The notes below the pieces were generated by a model. It worked only from the letters and a program-made list of their open reading frames with translations, ran no database searches and was not told the origin of the DNA. 64,000 nt of DNA, taken from contig JAKLFY010000001.1 of NCBI GenBank assembly GCA_022710935.1, forward strand, positions 1 to 64,000, in the 5' to 3' direction. This document shows, in pieces, positions 1-8,827 of this stretch. The stretch's first letter is position 1. The number at the start of each line of letters is the position of its first letter. A program made the position numbers and the translations under genes. The stretch is from Verrucomicrobiota bacterium. GTDB lineage: Bacteria > Verrucomicrobiota > Verrucomicrobiia > Limisphaerales > J093.

Positions 1-441
1 ATGCTGGTTCTTGAGCAGGGCAAAGTAGGCGATCGTGTCGAGCTCATACAGATACGGACAGACGATCATGAAAAAGTTGCCCAGCATCCGGTCGCTCAGC
101 CAGTACGCCGCCAGGTCGGACAGACAGTCGAAGATGTAAAACGCCCCCGGCCCCGCCCGCTCGATCACATCGAGGATGCCCGTCAGGAACCGCTCGAAGC
201 CTTCCTGCGGGTCGAACGCGTGAACCTCGGCGGGCGCGTCGGCCCCCAGCAGCGGCGGGTGCGGGGCGAAGCGGAAGTAGATCAGGCGCCGGCCGAGGCG
301 GGCCGCTTCGAGGCAGAGCGGTTCGAGCATGGGCTGATAATCGCGCAGGCTGTCGACCTGCCAGACCACGTTGTCGCCCGAACGCAGGCCTTGCAGGACC
401 CGATCCAGGCCCAGTTGCCCGGTGCTCATGGGAGTTGTCAT
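1..441 (-). CDS. KaiC/RecA-like protein without Walker A, C-terminus outside window
   Basis: The frame starts at an ATG at 441 (a second ATG lies at 429) and stays open to the left edge, giving the first 147 residues. The opening GQLGLDRVLQGLRSGDNVVW resembles the entry to the RecA fold in KaiC-type proteins, but the expected P-loop lysine is absent. Further on come FYIFDCLSDLAAYWLSDRML and CPYLYELDTIAYFALLKNQH. Similar segments, as far as I recall, occur at the N-terminus of, or beside, PEP-synthase/pyruvate-phosphate-dikinase-like proteins, so the missing part may carry such a domain; that is inference. The gene begins 25 bp after the stop of the large GDH-like gene and is probably cotranscribed with it. 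The start is weakly supported because no clear Shine-Dalgarno is seen. Confidence 0.55.
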   Translation of the reverse strand, partial: MTTPMSTGQLGLDRVLQGLRSGDNVVWQVDSLRDYQPMLEPLCLEAARLGRRLIYFRFAPHPPLLGADAPAEVHAFDPQEGFERFLTGILDVIERAGPGAFYIFDCLSDLAAYWLSDRMLGNFFMIVCPYLYELDTIAYFALLKNQH

Positions 442-466
442 GGTATGCGTGAGTTCCGCGCGCCGG

Positions 467-3400
467 TTACAAACCGGGGTTGCCTCCGCCCGCTTGCCAG
501 CCGGACGCGGCGCCCAGCGGGCCGATCGTGCGCATCCAGAGATCCTCGACCAACGCCTGGAACTGGCGGCGGGGGCCGGCTTCCGGGTCGCAGGGGATGC
601 GCGCGACCGCGGTGTTGGGGAGGCCGCCGGTCTCGAACCAGCCGGGCAGGCCGGCCGCCATCAGATCCACGCCTCGAGGGCTGCGCACCCGCATTCCCAG
701 GAGCGGCGAGTCGCCCGCGGACCGGATCAACTGGCCCACAATCACCGGTTTTTCGGCCAGGTTGCCACGCTGGGTGAGGACCTCCGAGATCCAGTGGTAG
801 AGTTTGAGCTCGGACGGCCTGTCGTTGGTTTGCGGGAGAGGCGACACCACCTCTTCGTCCGTGAAGAAGTGGGCGGTGTAGGGGCGGCGGCGGTTCTCGA
901 TCACGATCTTCTCGACCAGGACCTGGATGCGTTCGTCGAGCGTTTTGTACTCAGCCAGGAATTGTCCCCAAGCCGCGTTGGTTTCGAGCCGATCCGGCTG
1001 CGTCACGCCCCGCAGCGCCCGAATGGCGCTCAGGTAACCCCCGGTTCGCGTGACGGTGCGGATGGCGCGCGCGGCTTCGAGCGTGCGGTCGGGACTGAAC
1101 TGCGAGTAGAACAGGAGCCACTCGTCCACCATGTCCGGTGGTGCATCGAGAAAGCTGCCGACCGCCGCCTGCCAGTCGATGCGGATGAGGGCCTGCGGAT
1201 CGCCGATCAGGACGTGTGCCACCTCCTTGGCGATCATCGCCGTGGGAAAGTGAGTCGCCGGGATCGTCGCGCGGAGGCTCTGCGGCGAGATCAGGAGGAT
1301 TCCCAGATCCGACGGCGTGCGCGGCGAGCCGCGCGGACGGGTCCGGTGTGACCGGTCGACGGGGGTCAGGAAATGGGGGGGAAGGACATGGTTGTTGACG
1401 AAGGTGACGCGGCAGCGCTCGGCCACGCCAGCCAACACCTCCTGGTCGGCAGGGCGCAGGGGGAACGCGCGGTCCAGGACGAACACGTGGCGCACCGGCG
1501 TCTTGCTTCGCGCCCGGCGCCGGATGCAGTCGAGGATCGCCCCGGTGCGGAACGAGTCGTTGAGCCAGGTCATCCGCGGCTCGGCCGAGGGATGCAGTTG
1601 GGCGAAGAGCCCGCTGAGGATCGCGGCTGAGGCGACGCCGTCCTCGTCGTCGTCCAGAACAACCAGCACACCGTCATCGGGCTGGATGGCGCGGATGTGC
1701 CGCGCCAACAGATGGGATTGGGCTTCGAGGTGTTTGCGGTAGACGGCCAGGGCCTGCATGCGCTGCAAGGCCAGGATGTCGGAGGCCGTCGGGAGATCCA
1801 CCTCGTGCCGGTCGGCCAGCGCCAGCGTCGCCTCGCAGCTCCGCTCGATGCGGGTGCCGAGGCGTTCTTCTTCGAGCCGGCGATGCCAGGTCTGCCCCGC
1901 GCTGTTCTGGAGCATTTCGCAGAGTGAGACCAGCAGCCCGCCCGAACTGGCGAGGTTGTCGGGAATGACCCGGACGCGCTGCGTCTGCAGGATCGGCTTG
2001 GCGTCGCCCGTCACCGCCGCGCCCGCCAATTCGCAGACGATCCGTGCGCGAATGTCGCGCACATTGTCGGCACGAATCGAGGCCGGAATCGCCGCCAGCA
2101 CCAGGACATCGACCTCGGTCTGTTTGAGGCGCCCGGGATCCCGTTCGAACCGCACCTGGGCCTCCGTGGAACCGGGCCGCGGGACGGGCGGCGGGCATGT
2201 GTCGAGCCGGTGTCCGGCGTCTTTGTGGGCGAGGATGGCGGCCAGTTCGACGGCGGTGAATCCGGCGGGATTGAGCATGGCGCCCCGGCTGTCGCTGACG
2301 CCGGTGACGATGGCGCCTTTGGCCATCATGAGCCGGGCCACATTCTTGCCGGCGTTGCCCAGGCCCTCGATGGCCACCTTGAGTCCGCGCAACGGATCGG
2401 GCTTGAGGGCGGATTGGCGCAGGAGCATTTCGATGGTCTTGAGGGCGCCGACGGCCATCGCCTCGGGGCGCAACTCCGATCCGCAAACGGCGACGGGTTT
2501 GCGTGTGACGACGCCGAGTTTGGGTGTGGCGCACTGGTAGGCCAAAGGCAGCGTAAAGAACACGATGCGATCCACCGGCGGGATCGCTTCGCCGGCGGAT
2601 GTGACGGCCCGGATCGCGAGTTCGAGCAGCTCGCGCCGCCCGGTGCGGTACGGGTCGGGGGTCTGGGCCGGATCGCGCGCCACGGCCTCGACCAGAATGT
2701 TCACGATCGAGAGAAACCGGTCTGCAACCTCGGTTCGTGAGGTGTCCGGCCCGGGCATCAGATCCCAGAGGCGCTGCTCCTCGTCGCGTGACAAAAGGGC
2801 GGCGCGCTCGAACCAGTCCAGAGGCAGCGAGGCCCCGGGCGGGAGATGGCGCACCAGGCTCTTCTCGAGCATGATGCGCTGGTTGTCCAAGAGCGTTCTC
2901 AGATAGAGGGTCAGCACCTCCGGATCCCCGCACTCGTCGAGACAGCGGGTCGTCAAGGCCACGGACAACGCCCGCAGCAGGGGTTCGCGGTGATGGAGCA
3001 GAGCCTCTTCTGTCTGCTGGGTCTTGCCGGACCCGAAGAACAGGTCCATCACCTCGCGGTACTGGGCCGGCGTGGGCATGCCGCGATTCGGGAAATTGGC
3101 CAGCAGGGTCCGGAGTTTCTCCCGAGACGCCGGCAGGAGGATCGAATGCTCCATCTGCATCCGGGCCGCGGCGGATGCCAGCGCGCATGCTGTCGGACGG
3201 TAATCGGACCGCGCCAGGATCTCGCGCAGCCGGGCTGTCATGTCGTCGTCCCCAACCACGATGTCAGGATCCGTCAGCAGCAGTGTCCTGAGGTGTCCCT
3301 CGACCACGTTGGTGGGGAGCTGGAGGTCGAGTCGGGCGGTCAGGGTCGAGTTGGTCTCGGCCGCATGCACAATCCGGTCATGGGCAATGCGGCCGGCGCG

Positions 3401-4096
3401 TGTCAGAACCTCGGCCGCCGCGTTGGTCATCCACTCGATTCTTTCCTTGTCCGCGACGGCGTCGCCGGATTCGCCCTTGAGCATCGGCTCGACAAAGAAC
3501 CGTCGCGAGACGGGATCGAAGACGCGTTTGGCGCAGAGGAGCAAGCCCTCGCTGCCGGCAAATGGCGCGCCTGTGGCCTGGCATTTGAGGCTCATGCTCA
3601 GGCTCTCGCCGATCATCAGCTCGCGCATCGCGTGGCGGATGACCTCTTCCGCCTGGTCCGCCGCCGCCCAACCCGCGGCCCGGTCCGGCGCGAGGATCTC
3701 GACCGCGCCGTTCGGGGCGGGCTGGAAACACGCGCCTTTGCCCAGCAGATCCTCGGGGTAGACCAGTTTGAATGCGCCTTTGCCCACCTTGCCCTGGATG
3801 AGGTGATGCGTCTCGACGATCAGGGCGCGGGTGTCTCGTTCTTCAGGCAGAGGCTCAGTCTCGGCCTCGAAGACCTCGTGGCGTCCGAAGATGCGTCCCA
3901 GATCGGCGCGGGAAAGCCGCAGATGCCGGGCGGCGGCGCGGATGCGCTCGGTGATCACCGCGAGCAGGGCGTTGGAGGGTGTCTGTTCGCCGAGGATCCA
4001 CGCCAGGGCCAGGCCGTCGTCCCAATGCGCCTGGCCGGCTCGAGGCGGCCGGCACGGCCCCGCCGCGGGCGGACGCTTGTCAATGGATTGCGCCAT
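467..4096 (-). CDS. Large GDH-like protein fused to a C-terminal DHH-like domain
   Basis: About 1209 residues from the ATG at 4096; the frame extends to a TTG at 4138, but the ATG is the better start. The Glu/Leu/Phe/Val dehydrogenase fold is recognisable: MSLKC near 168-172, TRKPVAVCGSELRPEA near 531-546, the NAD-type loop EGLGNAG near 577-583, and VIPDNLASSGGLLVS near 710-724. An extra segment of roughly 270 residues (about 235-500) lies between the substrate and nucleotide halves. The residue matching the catalytic lysine of GDH (GGGKGG) is Glu183 in AGSEG, so classical dehydrogenase activity is doubtful. From about 800 a second domain begins with VVLDDDEDGVASAAIL, like the first motif of RecJ/DHH phosphoesterases (DxDxDG), and VNNH near 900-903 stands where DHH would be. 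It is divergent from an intact gdhA. Confidence 0.75.
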   Translation of the reverse strand: MAQSIDKRPPAAGPCRPPRAGQAHWDDGLALAWILGEQTPSNALLAVITERIRAAARHLRLSRADLGRIFGRHEVFEAETEPLPEERDTRALIVETHHLIQGKVGKGAFKLVYPEDLLGKGACFQPAPNGAVEILAPDRAAGWAAADQAEEVIRHAMRELMIGESLSMSLKCQATGAPFAGSEGLLLCAKRVFDPVSRRFFVEPMLKGESGDAVADKERIEWMTNAAAEVLTRAGRIAHDRIVHAAETNSTLTARLDLQLPTNVVEGHLRTLLLTDPDIVVGDDDMTARLREILARSDYRPTACALASAAARMQMEHSILLPASREKLRTLLANFPNRGMPTPAQYREVMDLFFGSGKTQQTEEALLHHREPLLRALSVALTTRCLDECGDPEVLTLYLRTLLDNQRIMLEKSLVRHLPPGASLPLDWFERAALLSRDEEQRLWDLMPGPDTSRTEVADRFLSIVNILVEAVARDPAQTPDPYRTGRRELLELAIRAVTSAGEAIPPVDRIVFFTLPLAYQCATPKLGVVTRKPVAVCGSELRPEAMAVGALKTIEMLLRQSALKPDPLRGLKVAIEGLGNAGKNVARLMMAKGAIVTGVSDSRGAMLNPAGFTAVELAAILAHKDAGHRLDTCPPPVPRPGSTEAQVRFERDPGRLKQTEVDVLVLAAIPASIRADNVRDIRARIVCELAGAAVTGDAKPILQTQRVRVIPDNLASSGGLLVSLCEMLQNSAGQTWHRRLEEERLGTRIERSCEATLALADRHEVDLPTASDILALQRMQALAVYRKHLEAQSHLLARHIRAIQPDDGVLVVLDDDEDGVASAAILSGLFAQLHPSAEPRMTWLNDSFRTGAILDCIRRRARSKTPVRHVFVLDRAFPLRPADQEVLAGVAERCRVTFVNNHVLPPHFLTPVDRSHRTRPRGSPRTPSDLGILLISPQSLRATIPATHFPTAMIAKEVAHVLIGDPQALIRIDWQAAVGSFLDAPPDMVDEWLLFYSQFSPDRTLEAARAIRTVTRTGGYLSAIRALRGVTQPDRLETNAAWGQFLAEYKTLDERIQVLVEKIVIENRRRPYTAHFFTDEEVVSPLPQTNDRPSELKLYHWISEVLTQRGNLAEKPVIVGQLIRSAGDSPLLGMRVRSPRGVDLMAAGLPGWFETGGLPNTAVARIPCDPEAGPRRQFQALVEDLWMRTIGPLGAASGWQAGGGNPGL

Positions 4097-4397
4097 GTCG
4101 TTATCTCGAATGTCTTTGCCTTTGCTGCACGGATGCAAAGGCCCCTTCTGGTGTCAGATTGCCGCCGGGGCGTCGAGCGAAATCCCCTTTGCATCATATC
4201 GACTTATACTTTTCATCCTCGCGAAGAAAAGGGTGGACCGCCGGGCGGCTCTCCACTAAGAACGTCCCCACGTCTATGCCGATTCGTCAATACGGTTCAG
4301 GATGCGGTTGCGCAAACCGCGCCCCGGAGCGTTTGAGGCGATGGGGGCGAGGCGCGCCTCAGGCCAAGTGACTTCAACCTGTTTCTGATGTTTAGCT
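4097..4397. promoter_or_regulatory. Divergent intergenic region between GDH-like gene and gdhA
   Basis: About 300 bases separate two genes transcribed outwards, so it should hold both promoters. The middle (4195-4235) is clearly more AT-rich than the surroundings and contains TATACTTTT-like and TATGAT-like words, but I found no convincing -35/-10 pair in either direction. A small self-complementary GCGGTTGCGCAAACCGC lies near 4303-4319. Confidence 0.35.
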
Positions 4398-5735
4398 ATG
4401 GGACTCATCCAAGACACCCTCGATGTTGTGCGCAGGCGCGACGCGAACGAACCGGAGTTTCTTCAGGCGGTGACGGAAGTGCTCGAATCGATCGAACCGG
4501 CGATCCAGCGCCACAGGAAGTACCGGGATGCCAACATCCTCCTGCGGATCGTCGAACCGGAGCGCGTGGTGATGTTTCGCGTGCCGTGGCAGGACGACAA
4601 GGGCCAGTTCCGAGTCAACCGCGGTTATCGGATTCAGATGAGCAGCGCGATCGGGCCATACAAGGGCGGGTTGCGCTTTCATCCCACGGTGAACCTGGGC
4701 ATCCTGAAGTTCCTGGCATTCGAGCAGGTGTTTAAGAACTCGCTGACGACGCTGCCGATGGGCGGAGGTAAAGGCGGTTCGGATTTCGATCCCAAAGGCC
4801 GGTCGGACCACGAGGTGATGCGTTTCTGCCAGAGCTTCATGATCGAGTTGTGCCGCCATATCGGGGCGGACACCGACGTGCCGGCGGGCGACATCGGGGT
4901 GGGGGGGCGGGAGATCGGCTATCTGTACGGCCAATACAAGCGCATCGCCAACGAGTTCACCGGCGTCCTCACCGGCAAGTCCGTGTCGTGGGGGGGGTCG
5001 CTGATCCGTCCCGAGGCCACCGGCTACGGCTGCGTCTACTTCGCCCTCGAGATGCTCAAGACCCGAGGCGACTCGCTCGAAGGGCGGGTTTGCGCCGTGT
5101 CCGGCTCCGGCAATGCGGCGCAATACACGGTCGAGAAGCTGATTCAGGTCGGGGCCAAACCCGTGACGATGTCCGATTCCAACGGGTTTATCTATGACAA
5201 AGAGGGGATCGACGCCGAGCGCCTCGAGTGGATCAAGGATCTGAAGAATGTCCGGCGCGGTCGCATCAAGGAATATGCCGAGAAGTTCGGCGCGAAGTAC
5301 GTCGAAGGTCAGCGTCCCTGGCTGGTCGACTGCCACTGCGCCTTTCCGTGCGCCACACAGAACGAAATCAGCGGCGAGGAAGCCAACCGCCTCATCTCTG
5401 GCGGCTGCTTTCTGGTGTCCGAAGCCTCGAACATGCCCTCCGAGCCGGAGGCGATTCATCTGTTCCTCGACAAGAAGATCCTTTACGGGCCGGGCAAGGC
5501 CGCAAACGCCGGCGGCGTCGCCACGTCGGGGCTCGAAATGACCCAGAACGCCATGCGCCTGCCCTGGTCGCGCGAGGAAGTCGACCGGCGGTTGCGCGAC
5601 ATCATGGTCACGATCCACAAGAATGCCTGGGAGACCGCGATCGAGTACGATCGTCCGGGCAACCTCGTCGTGGGAGCCAACATCGCCGGGTTCGTCAAGG
5701 TCGCCGACGCCATGCTCGAACAGGGCTTGGTCTGA
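4398..5735 (+). CDS. gdhA: Glutamate dehydrogenase
   Basis: Reversibly aminates 2-oxoglutarate to glutamate with NAD(P)H in the cytoplasm. The 445 residues are the normal length for the hexameric bacterial enzyme. Substrate and catalytic residues are in place: Lys89 in GPYKGGLRF, Lys113 in QVFKNSL, Lys125 in MGGGKGGSDF and Asp165 in VPAGDIGVGGREIG. The nucleotide-binding half has SGSGNAAQYTVEKL, a variant of the GxGxxA type often seen in NADP-preferring enzymes; cofactor choice is inferred. It is divergent from the large GDH-like gene and is followed immediately by apbE. Confidence 0.96.
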   Translation: MGLIQDTLDVVRRRDANEPEFLQAVTEVLESIEPAIQRHRKYRDANILLRIVEPERVVMFRVPWQDDKGQFRVNRGYRIQMSSAIGPYKGGLRFHPTVNLGILKFLAFEQVFKNSLTTLPMGGGKGGSDFDPKGRSDHEVMRFCQSFMIELCRHIGADTDVPAGDIGVGGREIGYLYGQYKRIANEFTGVLTGKSVSWGGSLIRPEATGYGCVYFALEMLKTRGDSLEGRVCAVSGSGNAAQYTVEKLIQVGAKPVTMSDSNGFIYDKEGIDAERLEWIKDLKNVRRGRIKEYAEKFGAKYVEGQRPWLVDCHCAFPCATQNEISGEEANRLISGGCFLVSEASNMPSEPEAIHLFLDKKILYGPGKAANAGGVATSGLEMTQNAMRLPWSREEVDRRLRDIMVTIHKNAWETAIEYDRPGNLVVGANIAGFVKVADAMLEQGLV

Positions 5736-5792
5736 GTGAGCGCCTCGGGCCAGTGCGCCATCGACGGCCTCCCGCTTCCTTCGAGGCCTTCG

Positions 5793-6908
5793 ATGCCGTG
5801 GACTCGATCGGGGCAGGGGGGCGGGTTTCCTGCCCGGTTGACTTGCCCGTCTCTGCTCTTGCTCGGATGGGCGATTCTCACCGGCGGGTGCGCGTCGAAA
5901 CCCGCGCCGTCGCTCGAACGCCACGAGTTCAGCGAACCGCAGATGGGGATCCCGTTCCGGATTGTGCTCTATGCGCCCAATGCCGCTTCTGCCCGGGCGT
6001 CCGCCCGCGCCGCCTTCGATCGGATCGCGGCGTTGAACCTTGTCCTCAGCGATTACGAGGACGAAAGCGAGTTGACGCGGCTCAACCGGACGGCAGGGAG
6101 CGGGCGGGCTGTTGCGGTGAGCGAGGACCTCTGGCGGGTCCTGTCCCGCGCCCAGGAGATGGCGCGGCGCACGGGCGGGGCTTTCGACGTGACAGTCGGC
6201 CCCTGTGTGCAGTTGTGGCGGCGGGCGCGGCGCCAGCGGGCGTGGCCGGAGGCATCGCGGCTCGAGGCGGCGCGCGAGGCTGTTGGATTTCAGCATCTCG
6301 AACTCGATCCGCTGCGCCGGACCGCTCTCCTGCGACGGCCGCGGATGCGGTTGGATCTTGGAGGCATTGGGAAAGGGTATGCGTTGCAGGAAGCGCTCGA
6401 AACACTCGAAGCGCGTGGCGTGCGCCGCGCCCTGGTCACAGGCGGCGGCGACATGGCGGCCGGCGAGCCTCCGCCCGGCAAGACGGGCTGGCAAATCGAG
6501 ATTGCGCCGCTCGATGCGACCAATGCGCCGCCAGCCCGGCTCGTCCTCTTGCGCCGCCGGGCTCTGGCGACCTCGGGAGATCTTTTTCAGCGCTTCGAGT
6601 TCGGTGGGCGGCGCTATTCACACATCGTCAACCCCCGCACCGGGATTGGGCTGACGGACCACAGCCTGGTGACGGTGATTGCGAGGGACGGCATGACGGC
6701 GGATGCGCTCTCGACCGCGGTGAGCGTGCTCGGTCCGGATGCGGGGATGCGGTTGGTCGATCGGGAGCGCGGCGCCGCGGCGCACGTGGTGCGCGAGGTC
6801 GACGGGGTCCTCGAACGGCGTGTGAGCCGCCGTTTTCGGGCGGGCAGAATGCCGGGGAGAATGCGCTTGCGCCGGTGTCCCTCGTTGGTAGAGTCAGCCC
6901 CGCTTTAG
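5793..6908 (+). CDS. apbE: FAD:protein FMN transferase, lipoprotein
   Basis: ApbE covalently attaches FMN to threonine residues of exported flavoproteins. The ATG at 5793 is preferred because a lipoprotein signal follows: a short basic stretch, a hydrophobic core and the lipobox LTGGC; the open frame itself reaches back to the end of gdhA. Family motifs occur in order: QMGIPFRI, LVLSDYEDESELTRLN, FDVTVGP, MRLDLGGIGKGYAL, VTGGGDMAAG, ALATSGD, SHIVNPRTG and TADALSTAVSVLG, the last containing the Mg-binding region. The C-terminal tail after VSRRFRAG is arginine-rich and unlike the family. It is close behind gdhA, with a terminator just after it. No flavoprotein partner is in the window. Confidence 0.93.
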   Translation: MPWTRSGQGGGFPARLTCPSLLLLGWAILTGGCASKPAPSLERHEFSEPQMGIPFRIVLYAPNAASARASARAAFDRIAALNLVLSDYEDESELTRLNRTAGSGRAVAVSEDLWRVLSRAQEMARRTGGAFDVTVGPCVQLWRRARRQRAWPEASRLEAAREAVGFQHLELDPLRRTALLRRPRMRLDLGGIGKGYALQEALETLEARGVRRALVTGGGDMAAGEPPPGKTGWQIEIAPLDATNAPPARLVLLRRRALATSGDLFQRFEFGGRRYSHIVNPRTGIGLTDHSLVTVIARDGMTADALSTAVSVLGPDAGMRLVDRERGAAAHVVREVDGVLERRVSRRFRAGRMPGRMRLRRCPSLVESAPL

Positions 6909-6919
6909 CAGGCCTGAGG

Positions 6920-6942
6920 CCACCGGCAGCGGTGGTTTTTTT
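6920..6942 (+). terminator. Rho-independent terminator after apbE
   Basis: A perfect 6-bp GC stem (6920-6925 with 6930-6935), a four-base loop and a run of seven T. It ends the gdhA-apbE transcript or could act as an attenuator in front of prs, which starts about 27 bp later. Confidence 0.75.
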
Positions 6943-6969
6943 ATTTGTGCGAACTCGGACAGGACGATC

Positions 6970-7914
6970 GTGAAGATTTTCAGCGGCACATCCAATCAGC
7001 CTCTGGCGGAGGCGATCTGCAAGTACATCGGCATCGAGCTGGGCAAATGCGATGTGACCCGGTTTCCGGATGGCGAGACGTTTGTCAAGATCCTGGAGAA
7101 CGTCCGGGGCCAGGACGCGTTCATCGTGCAGTCGACGAGTCCGCCGACTAACCATCACCTGATGGAACTGTTCATCATGATGGATGCCCTGCGACGGGCC
7201 AGCGCCAGCCGGATCACCGCGGTGCTGCCCTTCTACGGATATGCCCGGCAGGACCGCAAAGATCAGCCGCGGGTGCCGATCACGGCGAAGCTGGTGGCCA
7301 ATCTGCTGGTGGCGGCCGGGGCCAATCGCGTGCTGACGATGGATCTGCACGCGCAACAGATCCAGGGGTTCTTCGACATCCCGGTGGACCATCTCTACGC
7401 GGCGCCGGTCATGTACCAATACCTCAAGCAGATGCAGATGGGCGATCTGGTGGTGGTGAGTCCGGACGTCGGCGGGCTGAAGATGGCGTACGCCTATTCG
7501 CAGGTCCTGAGCGCGGGTTTGGCCATTGTCGCCAAGCGGCGCAAGAGCGCGACGGAAGTCGAGTCGCTGACCGTGATCGGCGAGATCCGCGGCAAGAACG
7601 TGCTGATGGTGGACGACCTGACCGAGACAGCCGGGACGCTGACGACGGCGGCGGCCCTGCTCAAGCGCAAGGGGGCCAAGCGGATTCTGGCGTGTGTCTC
7701 GCATGTCCTGCTCAACGACCTGGGGGTCGAGCGGCTGCGAAAATCGCCTATTGACGAACTGATCACGACTGATACAGTCCTCCGCCCTGTTATTGACGGA
7801 GTGAAGATAACCACCCTGTCGGTGGCGGGCTTGTTGGGCGAAGCTATCAAGCGAATCCACACGAATTCCTCGGTAACTTCGCTTTTTGAGTTTAAAGGCG
7901 GGCGTACCAGTTGA
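6970..7914 (+). CDS. prs: Ribose-phosphate pyrophosphokinase
   Basis: Makes PRPP from ribose 5-phosphate and ATP for nucleotide, histidine and tryptophan synthesis. The 314 residues match the usual length. Key segments are FPDGETFVKI, the flexible loop YGYARQDRKDQPR, the pyrophosphate loop DLHAQQIQGFF and the PRPP-binding loop VDDLTETAGTL (commonly VDDMIDTAGT). Translation starts at a GTG with AGGA a few bases upstream. It heads a plus-strand block with rplY, pth, rpsF, ssb and rplI; prs-rplY-pth is a common bacterial order. Confidence 0.97.
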   Translation: MKIFSGTSNQPLAEAICKYIGIELGKCDVTRFPDGETFVKILENVRGQDAFIVQSTSPPTNHHLMELFIMMDALRRASASRITAVLPFYGYARQDRKDQPRVPITAKLVANLLVAAGANRVLTMDLHAQQIQGFFDIPVDHLYAAPVMYQYLKQMQMGDLVVVSPDVGGLKMAYAYSQVLSAGLAIVAKRRKSATEVESLTVIGEIRGKNVLMVDDLTETAGTLTTAAALLKRKGAKRILACVSHVLLNDLGVERLRKSPIDELITTDTVLRPVIDGVKITTLSVAGLLGEAIKRIHTNSSVTSLFEFKGGRTS

Positions 7915-7948
7915 TGCTGGCCGTCCGCCAAGTGACGAATGATCTGAC

Positions 7949-8761
7949 ATGAAAGCAGTTCCTTTGACGGCCTACCCGCGGACGGCCCTGCGGCGGCATG
8001 GGGTGAAGAAACTCCGGACGGCGGCGCGCGTCCCGGCGGTTATCTACGGACGCAAGCGCGCCCCGCAGAACCTCGAGGTCAAACTCAAGGAGCTGAAGGA
8101 CCTGATCGCCGAGTCCTCGGCGACGAACGTCTTGCTCGATTTGGCGGTCGAGGGCGACGCCGAGCCGAAGCGGTTGGCGCTGCTGCAGGACGTGCAACAT
8201 CACCCGCTCTCAGGCGGGATTCTCCATGCGGACTTCCATGAGGTGTCCCCCGACGAGCAGGTGACAATCACCGTCCCGGTCGAGACCACCGGCGAGGCGA
8301 TCGGGGTGAAGAGCAGCGGCGGCGTGCTCGAACACGTTCTCTTCCAGCTCAAGGTCCGCGCGTTGCCCAAAGACCTCCCCGAGGTGCTCACTCTCGATGT
8401 GTCGCATCTCGACCTGGGCCAGGCGATTCACATCGGCGAAGTCCAGCCACCCCCCGGGGTCGAGATCCTTGGCAACAAGAATATCACCGTGATTGCCGTG
8501 TCGGCCCCGATCACCGAGGCCGAGGAAACGGCGGCCGCGGAAGCCGCCGAGGGCGCGCCGCTCGAACCCGAGGTTCTCACCCAGAAGAAGGAAGAGGGAG
8601 CCGAGGGGGCCGAGCCGGCGACCGGGAAAGGTGCCGACAAGAAGGCGCCGGAGAAGGGTTCCGAGAAAGCGGGTGAGAAGCCTGCCGACAAGAAGGCCGA
8701 AAAGCCTGCCGACAAGAAGGGCGAAAAGCCCGCTGACAAGAAGGCCGAGAAGAAGAAGTAG
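7949..8761 (+). CDS. rplY: 50S ribosomal protein bL25, CTC form with lysine-rich tail
   Basis: Binds 5S rRNA in the large subunit. The N-terminal L25 domain (VPAVIYGRKRAPQNLEV through LQDVQHHPLSGGILHADF) and the second beta domain (about 95-190) define the long CTC/TL5 form. After about residue 200 the protein becomes an acidic then lysine-rich low-complexity tail with the repeated unit EKPADKKAEKPADKKGEKPA, probably disordered and RNA-binding. It lies 34 bp after prs and is followed by pth. Confidence 0.95.
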   Translation: MKAVPLTAYPRTALRRHGVKKLRTAARVPAVIYGRKRAPQNLEVKLKELKDLIAESSATNVLLDLAVEGDAEPKRLALLQDVQHHPLSGGILHADFHEVSPDEQVTITVPVETTGEAIGVKSSGGVLEHVLFQLKVRALPKDLPEVLTLDVSHLDLGQAIHIGEVQPPPGVEILGNKNITVIAVSAPITEAEETAAAEAAEGAPLEPEVLTQKKEEGAEGAEPATGKGADKKAPEKGSEKAGEKPADKKAEKPADKKGEKPADKKAEKKK

Positions 8762-8774
8762 TTGCGGCGAGACG

Positions 8775-8794
8775 CGCGCGGGTCAGCCCGCGCG
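8775..8794 (+). other. Hairpin between rplY and pth
   Basis: A perfect 8-bp GC-only stem (8775-8782 with 8787-8794) and a TCAG loop in the 66-bp spacer. It has no T run, so it may slow or process the transcript rather than terminate it. Confidence 0.4.
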
Positions 8795-8827
8795 TGCCCG
8801 GTCTCCCCAACCCGGCCCCGGACTGAG

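Noticed and set aside
1-3188. Several long open frames on the plus strand and in other frames opposite the GDH-like gene
   Set aside because: Arginine- and proline-rich translations without motifs, overlapping a gene with clear domains.
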